64,000 bases of DNA from JALYYC01 sp039922495 (GTDB lineage Bacteria > Chloroflexota > Dormibacteria > CF-121): contig JBDTEO010000019.1 of NCBI GenBank assembly GCA_039922495.1, forward strand, positions 1 through 64,000, given 5' to 3'. A model generated the notes under the pieces. The model saw only the letters and a list, made by a program, of their open reading frames with translations. It had not been told where the DNA came from and ran no database searches. The position numbers were made by a program, and so were the translations under genes. Shown here one piece after another: positions 32,409 through 39,786 of this stretch. Position 1 is the first letter of the stretch; each line of letters begins with the position of its first letter.

Positions 32409-33894
32409 GGTTGCCGTAACTCGGCCGTGTGATCACCCGCAGGCCTTCGGGAACGACTTCGAAGGTTCCAGGGATTCGGCCGCCAACCTCGCCATCGAAT
32501 GCCACGTCCATGGATTTCTCCGGCGTGACGACGACGCGCGTCACGGCTTTCAGCTGGATGCCCCGAACCAACCGCGGCTGCCCGGCCAGGTTGTTGATGA
32601 GCGATCGAAGGAGGCGCCGGATCGGCAGATGCTCGATCAGGAGCAGTTGCAGGGTGCGGCTTTCGGGATCCACGCCCGGAACCTTGAGTCCAAGCGCCCC
32701 GCCGATGACCGGCGTGTTGAGGACTGCGAGTTGTTCCAGCGTGAACCGCTCACTTGTCCCCTCGGTCGTGATGTTGCAGTCAAAGACGGGATGCTCCCGC
32801 AGCGCCAGCACGCCCGCGACCGCATACGTGAGGCGGCCGAGTCGGTGTCGCAGGTCCGCCCGCGTCGCGAGTCGGGCAAAGTTGACGTTGAGGCCGGCGG
32901 TGGCGGCGTGCACGAAATGGCGCGGCGCCTTTCCCGCTTCGGTCAGCCTGCCGGCGTCGACGGCGGAGACCTTTCCCAGGGCCAGGAGGCGAGCGGCGTG
33001 CTCCAGGCGCATCGGAAGTTCCAGCGAGCGCGCGAAATCGTTGGAGGTTCCCAGCGGAAGCACCCCCAGCACCGCCTGCGTCCCAACCAGGTAATTCGCG
33101 ACCCCGCCGACGGTTCCATCGCCACCGGCGGCGACCACGATGGGCGGCGGACTCGCGGCCTGGAGCAGTTGCGTCAGGCGGGCCAGGTGCTCCACGGTCA
33201 GTTCCTCGACGATTTCGAGCCCGGCCTCCTTGATCGCGGCGCGGGCCTCAGCGAGTTTCTTGGGCGCGCGGCCGGCATGTGGGCTGGTCACCAGGATGAC
33301 GCGGTTGGTCGCCGGCCGTTGCGATGGAGGGGCGGGGATGCGCCGATCACGCCAGTCCTGCCCGGCCTGGATCAGGGCATCGGTCGACAGGCCAATCCCG
33401 GTGCCGATCGCTGCGCCGGCGAGCACATCGAACGGGTAGTGGACGCGGAGATGGACTCGCGAGTAGGCGACGGCACCGGCAAGGGGAAGCACGAGCAGGA
33501 GCAGGCGTGGATCCTCGCGGGCGATGGCGGTCGTGAAGGCGAAGGCGGACGCCGAGTGCCCAGACGGAAAGGAGAACGATCCGGGGATCGGCAAGACTGG
33601 CGGGCGGTCGCCACGCCGCCGCTGCGGGCGTCCCCGGCGAGCGAGGTATTTGAGGGGCAGGTTCACGAGTGTCGAGGTAAGCGAGATCGCCAGCACGCCG
33701 CGGAGCGCCGCTCGCCGTCCGCGGTCGCCGCCGACGATGGCGAGCGCCGCGGCGATCGACAGCCAGAGGACCGAGCGGTTGGCGGTGGTGGTCAGAGTCT
33801 TGAGCCCGCGGTCCATGAGCGCCTGCTCCCGGCGCGTGAGCAGGTGAAACAGCCGGCGATCGAAGGCATCAATCCGGGCGAGGCGTCCTCCCAC
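32401..33894 (-). CDS. PAP2 phosphatase fused to diacylglycerol-kinase-type lipid kinase
   Basis: A 497-residue two-domain protein. The N-terminal PAP2 domain (about residues 1-190) has KYLARRGRP, FPSGHSASAFAF and SRVHLRVHYPFD, all catalytic motifs intact. After a Pro-rich linker comes a DAGK catalytic domain (about 200-497): NRVILVTSPHAGRAPK, the nucleotide loop VVAAGGDGTVGGVANYLVG, LGVLPLGTSNDFARS and the C-terminal VAFDGEVGG. Such fusions occur in Actinomycetota and relatives. Phosphatase and kinase on one chain suggest a recycling step for undecaprenyl or diacylglycerol lipids. GTG start at 33894; divergent from the BON gene. Confidence 0.9.
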   Translation of the reverse strand: MGGRLARIDAFDRRLFHLLTRREQALMDRGLKTLTTTANRSVLWLSIAAALAIVGGDRGRRAALRGVLAISLTSTLVNLPLKYLARRGRPQRRRGDRPPVLPIPGSFSFPSGHSASAFAFTTAIAREDPRLLLLVLPLAGAVAYSRVHLRVHYPFDVLAGAAIGTGIGLSTDALIQAGQDWRDRRIPAPPSQRPATNRVILVTSPHAGRAPKKLAEARAAIKEAGLEIVEELTVEHLARLTQLLQAASPPPIVVAAGGDGTVGGVANYLVGTQAVLGVLPLGTSNDFARSLELPMRLEHAARLLALGKVSAVDAGRLTEAGKAPRHFVHAATAGLNVNFARLATRADLRHRLGRLTYAVAGVLALREHPVFDCNITTEGTSERFTLEQLAVLNTPVIGGALGLKVPGVDPESRTLQLLLIEHLPIRRLLRSLINNLAGQPRLVRGIQLKAVTRVVVTPEKSMDVAFDGEVGGRIPGTFEVVPEGLRVITRPSYGNHA

Positions 33895-33941
33895 AACCGC
33901 TCAGCCTACCCGTCGGCTCTCGGCCCGGCCCGGCCGTCCGG

Positions 33942-33947
33942 CATAAT
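33942..33947 (+). promoter_or_regulatory. Candidate -10 box (CATAAT) for the BON-domain gene
   Basis: CATAAT ends 10 nt before ATG 33958, with no Shine-Dalgarno sequence in between, so the transcript would be leaderless or have a leader of only a few bases. Confidence 0.4.
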
Positions 33948-33957
33948 TCCTGAAGTC

Positions 33958-34974
33958 ATGGACCTGAACCTGGCAGCCGTCCTCTTCATGGGCGGCTACG
34001 TCGTCGTGATCGTGGCTGCCGGATTGATCCTCTCGCTGCGACCGGGTGCAGGGGTCCGGCCCCTGGTCGCGCCGTACGCGGGGGCTGGGGGCTGCGGGCA
34101 GGCCATCTTGCTCGGGGGTGATGTCGAGGCTCTTGGGAATTTCCGTGGCCACGTCCAATCGGTCGAGCTCGACCGAACCGGGAGGCTGATCGCGATCGTC
34201 CTGGGCAGCGGAAACGGCTTGATCGAGGGCGGCCGCGTGGCCGCCAACGCGATCGTGTCGTCGGATGGTCAGGTAATGCAGATCGCCGAACCGTTGGCCG
34301 AGCCACCATCAGACGGATCGGCGAACCTGATCACCCTTCAGCGGAATGCCGCGCTGGTCAGCGTCGAGGGCAAGCGGCGGGGCAGGTTGCGGATGGTCTG
34401 CGTCGACCGAGACGCCGGTCTCGTCACCGGCCTGATCGCGGTCGGTGGCGGGCGCGATCGTCGCACGTTGCTGGTTCCGATCGACCGCGTGACGGCGGCG
34501 GGCCCTGAGCGTGTGGTCACGAATGTAAAGGGCGGTGAGTGGGCGAGCCTTCAGGCCTTCGCGACGGATGACGAGATCAAGAACGCCGTATTGGAGCGCC
34601 TGGCGCAGGATCCGAGTACGCAGCCCTTCGTGCGGTCGCTGACGGTCGACGTCGAGGATCAGCGGGTCCAACTCCGCGGCTACGTCAGGACGCAGGCGCA
34701 AGCGGAGCAAGCCGCCGCCATGGCGCGATCGGTGACCGGCGTCGTGGCCGTCGAGCGAGGGATCCGCACCGATGAAGACCTTGCCCACGATGTCCGGGAG
34801 GCGATCAGTCGAGACCTCGGCGCATCCGCCGCGAATCTCGACGTCCGATCAGAATTTGGCCGGGTCGACATTGTCGGGCGGGTGCGCGACGCGCAGGCGC
34901 TACGCCGGATCGATGCCGCGGCGCGCCAGGTTCCGGGTGTGCTCGTCATGCACAACCTGGCGACGGTCGCCTAG
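33958..34974 (+). CDS. Membrane-anchored protein with two BON domains
   Basis: A 338-residue protein. An N-terminal helix (LAAVLFMGGYVVVIVAAGLILSL) anchors it; the middle region (residues about 50-200) is beta-rich with PRC-barrel-like repeats (GHVQSVELDRTGRLIAIVLG; GLVTGLIAVGGGRDRRTLLVPIDRV). The C-terminus holds two BON repeats (DEIKNAVLERLAQDP...VQLRGYVRTQAQAEQAAAMARSVTGVVAV and AHDVREAISRDLG...VDIVGRVRDAQALRRIDAAARQVPGV). BON domains bind phospholipid or surface structures, so a role in envelope maintenance is likely. The frame is open far upstream but that part is antisense to the kinase gene; ATG 33958 is the real start. Confidence 0.82.
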   Translation: MDLNLAAVLFMGGYVVVIVAAGLILSLRPGAGVRPLVAPYAGAGGCGQAILLGGDVEALGNFRGHVQSVELDRTGRLIAIVLGSGNGLIEGGRVAANAIVSSDGQVMQIAEPLAEPPSDGSANLITLQRNAALVSVEGKRRGRLRMVCVDRDAGLVTGLIAVGGGRDRRTLLVPIDRVTAAGPERVVTNVKGGEWASLQAFATDDEIKNAVLERLAQDPSTQPFVRSLTVDVEDQRVQLRGYVRTQAQAEQAAAMARSVTGVVAVERGIRTDEDLAHDVREAISRDLGASAANLDVRSEFGRVDIVGRVRDAQALRRIDAAARQVPGVLVMHNLATVA

Positions 34975-34989
34975 CCGATCCTCAGCCGG

Positions 34990-35130
34990 TCAGGCTTCGC
35001 GCTGCTCGTCCCGGCTGCGACGGCGGGGTAGCCGGTTGTTCAGGATGGCGTTAGTCTGCTGCACCTTGCCGCCGACCAGCGTGACCTGCTTCTCGAGCAT
35101 TTGCCATTCGACCGACGACTGATTCGGCAC
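34990..35130 (-). CDS. Possible 46-residue coiled-coil-like micro-protein
   Basis: GTG 35130 to TGA 34990 encodes 46 residues: an amphipathic stretch (VEWQMLEKQVTLVGGKVQQTN) followed by a basic end (NNRLPRRRSRDEQ). The composition looks protein-like rather than a GC-rich shadow, but there is no Shine-Dalgarno sequence and no recognisable family. An internal ATG at 35100 is an alternative start. Confidence 0.3.
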   Translation of the reverse strand: MPNQSSVEWQMLEKQVTLVGGKVQQTNAILNNRLPRRRSRDEQREA

Positions 35131-35220
35131 GCTTGCCGTTGGGCAACAAGGTTCGCACCGGCCTCCCGCAGCCTGGCTGTCCGGGAGCAGGAGGAGTGAC
35201 GCAGCAGCGTTATCCTGCCG

Positions 35221-35646
35221 ATGCTCGCCTTTGTGGGGAGGCCGCGCGTACGAGACGGGCTGCTGGTCCTGCTAGTGACTTCCTCGGTGCTGCTTCTTTA
35301 CGGGGTCGCCGGCGCTCATCCGCATCTCACCCGCCAGCAAGCCATCGATAACGCCGTAAGCCAGCAGCAACAGCGAACCGCTCGCGTCGCTGCCAAGCTC
35401 GTCCGCGAGTCGGATCTCGAGCGTGCGGCGCCGGAGTTCTGGAAGGTAACTGGACCGGATTTATTCGTGTGGGTGGTGGCGATCTCAGGAGATTATGGGA
35501 TCCGAGGCGAATTTCCCTCGGGTCCAACCAGTTGGGGAATCGCGGTCGTCCGGGATCAACTGGGCCCGGCGCAACTCTGGGCTACCTGGGGCGGCGTGCA
35601 GGGTGACTGGCCGCCGTTCTTTGATGGCTTAACCGACTTGAGCTAA
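35221..35646 (+). CDS. Hypothetical membrane-anchored or secreted protein (PepSY-like)
   Basis: A 141-residue protein with an N-terminal helix or signal (LLVLLVTSSVLLLYGVAGA). The mature part begins HLTRQQAIDNAVSQQQQRTARVAAKLV and ends with beta-rich LFVWVVAISGDYG and SWGIAVVRDQLGPAQLWATWGG, reminiscent of a PepSY-type domain, though too short to be sure. TATCCT ends 4 nt before ATG 35221 and no Shine-Dalgarno sequence exists, compatible with a leaderless transcript. It ends just before the tRNA pair on the opposite strand. Confidence 0.6.
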   Translation: MLAFVGRPRVRDGLLVLLVTSSVLLLYGVAGAHPHLTRQQAIDNAVSQQQQRTARVAAKLVRESDLERAAPEFWKVTGPDLFVWVVAISGDYGIRGEFPSGPTSWGIAVVRDQLGPAQLWATWGGVQGDWPPFFDGLTDLS

Positions 35647-35652
35647 CGGAAT

Positions 35653-35728
35653 TGGAGCCCACGACCGGGGTTGAACCGGTGACCTACGCCTTACCAAGGC
35701 GTCGCTCTACCACCTGAGCTACGTGGGC
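35653..35728 (-). tRNA. tRNA-Thr (anticodon GGT)
   Basis: Complete cloverleaf on the minus strand: acceptor GCCCACG/CGTGGGC, D-stem GCTC/GAGC, anticodon arm ACGCC-TTGGTAA-GGCGT with anticodon GGT, T-arm ACCGG-TTCAACC-CCGGT, discriminator T, and an encoded CCA end. Confidence 0.97.
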
Positions 35729-35734
35729 TCGCTA

Positions 35735-35818
35735 TGGGCAGAGGAGGATTCGAACCCCCGAAGGCGCTAGGCCAACTGATCTACAGTCAGTCGCGTTTAA
35801 CCACTTCGCTATCTGCCC
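35735..35818 (-). tRNA. tRNA-Tyr (anticodon GTA), class II
   Basis: Minus-strand cloverleaf with acceptor GGGCAGA/TCTGCCC, anticodon arm ACTGA-CTGTAGA-TCAGT (anticodon GTA), a long variable arm containing TGGCCTAGCGCC, T-loop TTCGAAT and discriminator A. CCA is not encoded, unlike the tRNA-Thr only 6 nt downstream, with which it is probably co-transcribed. Confidence 0.96.
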
Positions 35819-35875
35819 GTCGGGCCACATTCTACCGCCGGGAACCCGATCGGGCCCCATGCCGCCAGCGGCAGT

Positions 35876-36259
35876 TCAGAGATTCGTCACGCGAAAGGCG
35901 AAGTAAAGCCCAATCGAGACGACGATCCACGCGAGGAACACGGCGGCCAGGGCGAGGGCCGGGGCGGTGAGGCGCAACAACACCGATGCCACGACGGCAA
36001 ACGCCGCCAGCCTGGCTTTGCCCCTCCTTCTTCGCGAGCAGGGTCAAGGTCGCCGGCAGGATCGCCGGATACGCCAGGAACAGCCGCCGACCGATGGCCC
36101 GAACCGCATCGAGATCAGAGCGGCGATCACCGAGATGGCGGCGCCGAACACGAAGCGAATCCCGTAATCGGCCGGTTTCGTCTCTTTGAGCTTGGTGAGA
36201 TCGACCGAGACTGGCTGCTTGTCGTCCCCGATCCGGCGCCCGCTCTCGCCGTCCTTCAC
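35876..36259 (-). pseudogene. Small membrane protein (DUF3147-like?) with two compensating frameshifts
   Basis: ATG 36259 opens a frame (VDLTKLKETKPADYGIRFVFGAAISVIAALISMRFGPSVGG) that runs into a stop, but shifting by one base near 36080-36085 gives LFLAYPAILPATLTLLAKKEG, and shifting back in the CCCC/GGGG run at 36021-36024 gives KARLAAFAVVASVLLRL...FLAWIVVSIGLYFAFRVTNL and a stop at 35876. The result is a coherent 127-residue protein with four hydrophobic segments. One base is missing and one is extra, both in or beside short homopolymers, so this is either a decayed gene or uncorrected sequence error. Confidence 0.6.
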
Positions 36260-36269
36260 CGATCGAGAT

Positions 36270-36311
36270 ATGCTACAGTGTTAGTATCAGATTAGCGTAG
36301 CATAAAGCTAC
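36270..36311 (+). promoter_or_regulatory. AT-rich region with mutually exclusive hairpins upstream of the KGG gene
   Basis: ATGCTAC (36270-36276) is perfectly complementary to GTAGCAT (36297-36303), whose GTAGC can instead pair with GCTAC at 36307-36311 through an ATAAA-type loop. TAGTAT at 36282-36287 is a candidate -10 inside the first arm pair. This is a clear AT-rich island in GC-rich DNA, about 50 bp before the stress-protein start. Confidence 0.4.
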
Positions 36312-36357
36312 CATTAAAAATCCGGACCGGTCGGCCGAAATCAAGGAGGGTCTCGAG

Positions 36358-36678
36358 ATGCCGCGAGCAGCCAGTTCGAAGCGCGCACGAAAGAGGAGCC
36401 GCGGCCAGACCGGCGGGGCCAAGGCTTCGCAGTCGTCAAAGGTGAAGGCGCGGTCAACGCGGTCCAAGACCGCGCCCTCCCGCCGGGGTTTCGCCTCGAT
36501 GAGTCAGGCCAGGCAGCGGCAGATTGCCAGTGAAGGCGGTCGCGCGGCACACCGCCAGGGAACCGCGCACGAATTCTCGTCGGCCGAGGCTCGGCAGGCC
36601 GGGCAGAAGGGCGGCAAGCGGGTCAGCCGCGACCGGCGTCACATGGCCCGGATCGGGCGCAAGGGCGGCGAAAGCTAA
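36358..36678 (+). CDS. KGG-motif stress-type protein with basic N-tail
   Basis: A 106-residue, very basic protein. The first 50 residues are Lys/Arg/Ser-rich (histone-tail-like, SKRARKRSRGQTGGAKASQ), and the C-terminal half carries repeated Gly-Gly/Lys-Gly-Gly units (IASEGGRAAHRQGTAHEFSS, AGQKGGKR, RIGRKGGES) of the stress-induced KGG family (GsiB/YciG-like). Such proteins accumulate in starvation, desiccation or osmotic stress; DNA or RNA binding is plausible from the charge but unproven. AAGGAGG lies 9 nt before the ATG. Confidence 0.82.
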   Translation: MPRAASSKRARKRSRGQTGGAKASQSSKVKARSTRSKTAPSRRGFASMSQARQRQIASEGGRAAHRQGTAHEFSSAEARQAGQKGGKRVSRDRRHMARIGRKGGES

Positions 36679-36743
36679 AGGCTCGCATTCTCTAGACTTC
36701 GTTCATGCGCTCGGTGGACGTTTCTCCTCCGCAGACGCAACCT

Positions 36744-37159
36744 GACAGCACCTGCGCCTGCTACTGGAACCAGCACGAGCGAACCAAAAATACGATCGAG
36801 GGCCACTGGATCCGGACCGGGGACAAGTACTGGCGCGACCCGGACGGGTCGGCATCTGGGTCAGCCCGGTCGAGATCGAAAACACCCTGGCGGAGCACCC
36901 GGCCGTCCAGGAGGCCGGCGTCATCGGGCGACGGGATTCGAGCGACCTGGAGAAGCCGATGGCCTATGTCGTCCTCCTCGCCGGCCATCAGCCGTCCGAG
37001 GCGCTGGCGCGGGAGTTGCAGGAGTTCGTCCGGGAGCGGATCGCGGACTACAAACGACCCCGCTGGATCGAATTCGTCGAGGTCTTGCCCAAGACCGCCA
37101 CCGGCAAGACGCAACGCTTCAAGCTCCGCGAGTCGGCTGCCTCAGAACCGGTCGCGTAG
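36744..37159 (+). pseudogene. C-terminal remnant of a benzoate-CoA-ligase-type acyl-CoA synthetase
   Basis: No start or N-terminal domain is left. The first frame reads DSTCACYWNQHERTKN and IEGHWIRTGDKYWRDPDG, typical of the end of the AMP-binding domain. At about 36845 the reading switches frame to VGIWVSPVEIENTLAEHP and continues to KTATGKTQRFKLRESAA near the stop at 37159. The 13-17 residues that normally lie between (the hinge, YFWYxGRSDDMLKVGG) are missing, so a short deletion removed the A8 hinge and shifted the frame. The 3' end overlaps the opposing FAD-oxidase gene by 18 bp. Confidence 0.8.
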
Positions 37160-38338
37160 CTGGTAAAAGAGGCCGACCGCGGGTAAGAACCAGGGTCGTT
37201 CCCGGTAGAGCGGCGGCCCCGGGAACGGTCGCTGCCAGCATGCCGGCAGCTCATCTCCGGCGATCCAGTCGGCGGCGAGCTGTCCGAAGTAGGTCGACAT
37301 CGCCACGCCCGTGCCGCAGTAGCCCACTGCGTAGGTGATGCCGCCGATGCGGCCGATGTGGGGCATCCGGTCGAAGGTGAACCCGAGCTGTCCGCCCCAG
37401 GCGTGCTCGACCGCCACGCCGCGGAGCTGCGGATGGACGCGCGTCATCGCGGCATAGAGCCAGTCCCGCGCCTTCGGGATCGAGGTGGGCGCGAAGCTCG
37501 CGCGGCCACCGAAGAGCATGCGCCGTCCGTCCGGGCTGAGCCGCCAGTAATAGAGGAAGTTCTTCGAGTCGAACAGCATGCGTCGCTTCGGAATCAGCGA
37601 TGCGGCCAGGTCCGGGGCGAGCGGCTCGGTGGCGATGATGTAGCTGCCGAGTGGGATGATGCGGCGGCGAAGCGCCGGTAGCACCCGGTCGGTATAGCCG
37701 TTGGTGGCAAGCAGCACGTCACGACACCGGATCACGCCTCTTGGCGTCTCGACGTCGAAGCCGCGCGCGGTCCCTTCGACACGCGTGGCGGCGAGGTGAT
37801 CTTGAAGGTGGGCCCCGGTATCGAGGGCCACCCGGACCAGGCCGGCCAGATATTTCGCGGGATGCAGGCCGCCGCTCTGCTCGAACAGCAGGCCTCCGTA
37901 GTAGGCGCTCGACCCGATTTCTGCCTCGAGCGCCTCGCGTGGAAGCGTATGCGCGGCCAGCCCGAACTCGGTGCTGAGCAACCGCGCCTCATGTTCCAGG
38001 TGCGGGAGGTGATTTTCGCGGAAGGCGAGATAGAGGTGACCGGTCCGCTCGTAGTCGCAGGCGATGGCCTCGCGGGTGATCGTCTCCTCCACCAGGGAGA
38101 AAGCCTCCAGGCTGGCTCGATAGAGCTGTCGGCCGGTCTCACCCCAGCGGCTGACGAGCGTCGCGGGGTCGACCTTGAACCCCGGGTGGACCATGCCGCC
38201 GTTTCGGCCGCTCGCGCCCCAGCCAAAGGCCTCCTTCTCCAGGACCGCCACCGACCGACCCCGCCGGGCAAGCCGGATGGCCGCCATCAGCCCGGTGTAC
38301 CCGCCGCCGACGATCACCACATCGACGTCGGTTGGCAT
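37142..38338 (-). CDS. FAD-dependent DAO-family oxidoreductase
   Basis: From ATG 38338 this is a 398-residue D-amino-acid-oxidase-fold protein: dinucleotide-binding VVIVGGGYTGLMAAIRLARRG, then FGWGASGRNGGMVHPGF, typical of gamma-glutamylputrescine or glycine-type oxidases, LLATNGYTDRVLPALRRRIIPLGSYIIAT, and the C-terminal FAD site GITYAVGYCGTGVAMSTYFGQLAADWI. The substrate is probably a small amine or amino acid. The true protein very likely starts further upstream at a CTG (38419): the intervening codons encode a YREEPYWWREAPP segment that resembles the usual N-terminus of this family. Downstream of, and coupled to, the GT1 gene. Confidence 0.9.
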   Translation of the reverse strand: MPTDVDVVIVGGGYTGLMAAIRLARRGRSVAVLEKEAFGWGASGRNGGMVHPGFKVDPATLVSRWGETGRQLYRASLEAFSLVEETITREAIACDYERTGHLYLAFRENHLPHLEHEARLLSTEFGLAAHTLPREALEAEIGSSAYYGGLLFEQSGGLHPAKYLAGLVRVALDTGAHLQDHLAATRVEGTARGFDVETPRGVIRCRDVLLATNGYTDRVLPALRRRIIPLGSYIIATEPLAPDLAASLIPKRRMLFDSKNFLYYWRLSPDGRRMLFGGRASFAPTSIPKARDWLYAAMTRVHPQLRGVAVEHAWGGQLGFTFDRMPHIGRIGGITYAVGYCGTGVAMSTYFGQLAADWIAGDELPACWQRPFPGPPLYRERPWFLPAVGLFYQLRDRF

Positions 38339-38419
38339 GGACGCCTCTGGCAGACTTCTGGGTGGCGCCTCTCGCCACCAGTAGGGCTCCTCGCGGTATC
38401 CCGCGGCCAGCGCGGTCAG
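38339..38419 (-). other. Upstream N-terminal coding extension of the FAD oxidoreductase with CTG start
   Basis: In the oxidase frame these 27 codons read LTALAAGYREEPYWWREAP and PRSLPEAS, running into the annotated ATG. There is no ATG, GTG or TTG in the frame here or in the preceding stretch. CTG at 38419 overlaps the TGA of the glycosyltransferase (38416-38418) as CTGA, the standard 4-nt coupling geometry. Initiation at this CTG would give a 425-residue protein. Confidence 0.55.
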
Positions 38420-39759
38420 GTTCGGCCTGCGAGCGGAAGCCGGCTTTTTGCCAGCCGTTCGATCAGCCCCGCTGCCTCAATGGTTCCCGGGCTCGCCTGG
38501 AGTCGAGCCGACAACCCGCCGAGCCGCGCACGCAAGGCCTCGTCGGCAAGCAACCGCGATACCGAGTCGAGCAGCGCCCGCTCACCGCAACGGTAGGGAT
38601 CGAGGCGAATCCCGAACCCGGTTTCCTGGACGCGCTGGGCGTTGTCGGGCTGGTCCCAGAAGAGCGGGAGCACGATCATCGGCTTACCGAAGTACAGGCT
38701 CTCGGTCACGGTGTTGTTGCCGCCGTGGGTGATCACGAGGTCGACCATCGGAAGGATCGACGTTTGTGGCAGGAATTCCGCGCCTCGCATGTTCCCCGCC
38801 AACCGGATGTCCCGATGTTGGGGACCCATGCTCACGATCACGCGATGGTTCGTCTTGCCCAGGATGTCGATCAGCCGCTGCATCAGGCCGACGTCGGCCG
38901 ATCCCAGGCTGCCAAGACTGAGATAGATGAGGGCGCCATCGCCGGGGATCGCCTCCGGCGCCGGGTCGTCCGTCGACCGGACGCACGACTCGAGCCGATG
39001 CCAGCTGGCGGTCAGGCCGACGGAGCGCGGGTAGTCGAGCTCGGCGGGGTAGTTGTACAGACCGATGAAGGGCGATTGATACATGAACTCGGTCTCGGGA
39101 AGCGCGGGGGCACCGTGGTCCCGAAGGAAGCTGTCGAAATCACGGTGGAGGTCGCGATGCGCGTGGCGGTAGGCGTTGCGGAATCGGTCCCAGCCGCTTC
39201 GGTCCCCGGTGGGAAGGCCGGAGAGGGCTGGCGGCAGCGCTGGATCGGGCAGCTCAAGCGGATTGCAGGACACGATTCGCACCCATGGAACCCCGGCCGT
39301 GACCACCGCTCCGAAGGCGACGACGTTGTCCTGCACGATGACATCGGGTTGTACCGACTCGAAGATCTCGCGGAGTCGGTGATCGACAAACATCGAGCCG
39401 TCGATTAGCTCGGCCCAGATCGGCTTGATCAGGCCGTCGATCTGCGCGAGGGTCGATTTTCGAAATTCAGGCGCTGTGTCGCGAATGAAGTCCTTCCAGA
39501 ACTGGCCCGGTGCTTCCTCGACCGCCGGCTTCGGTTTGAGCCGCATCAGCTGCTCTTCGAAGCCCTTGGCGGCCAGCGTGCCCTTGAACGACTCTTCGAT
39601 GACGAAGACGACGCGGATCCCGTGCCGCTGCAAGACGTCGCCGATCCCGACGCAGTTGTTGGTCGGCCCAAAGGCGGCCTCGGGGAAGAAGACGACGGTC
39701 GGTGCCGCTTCGCTCACCTCCGGCTGAGGATTCGCGTCGTCGTGCCGGCCAGGTGGCAT
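38416..39759 (-). CDS. GT1-family (MGT-like) glycosyltransferase
   Basis: A 447-residue GT-B enzyme resembling macrolide/UDP-glucuronosyl transferases. N-terminal Rossmann start TVVFFPEAAFGPTNN, acceptor-side DVIVQDNVVAFG, donor-side LIYLSLGSLGSADVGLM, RVIVSMGPQHRDI, and the signature FLPQTSILPMVDLVITHGGNNTVTESLYFGKPMIVLPLFWDQPDNA, which binds the nucleotide sugar. No signal peptide. Probably glycosylates a small lipophilic molecule. Its stop overlaps the oxidase frame (CTGA), so the two may form a tailoring pair. ATG start at 39759. Confidence 0.9.
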   Translation of the reverse strand: MPPGRHDDANPQPEVSEAAPTVVFFPEAAFGPTNNCVGIGDVLQRHGIRVVFVIEESFKGTLAAKGFEEQLMRLKPKPAVEEAPGQFWKDFIRDTAPEFRKSTLAQIDGLIKPIWAELIDGSMFVDHRLREIFESVQPDVIVQDNVVAFGAVVTAGVPWVRIVSCNPLELPDPALPPALSGLPTGDRSGWDRFRNAYRHAHRDLHRDFDSFLRDHGAPALPETEFMYQSPFIGLYNYPAELDYPRSVGLTASWHRLESCVRSTDDPAPEAIPGDGALIYLSLGSLGSADVGLMQRLIDILGKTNHRVIVSMGPQHRDIRLAGNMRGAEFLPQTSILPMVDLVITHGGNNTVTESLYFGKPMIVLPLFWDQPDNAQRVQETGFGIRLDPYRCGERALLDSVSRLLADEALRARLGGLSARLQASPGTIEAAGLIERLAKSRLPLAGRT

Positions 39760-39786
39760 GCATCTATTCTGCGCCCGCCGAACTCC

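Noticed and set aside
32329..33957. Plus-strand open frame joined to the BON gene
   Set aside because: The first 540 codons are antisense to the PAP2-DAG kinase gene; the BON protein starts at 33958.
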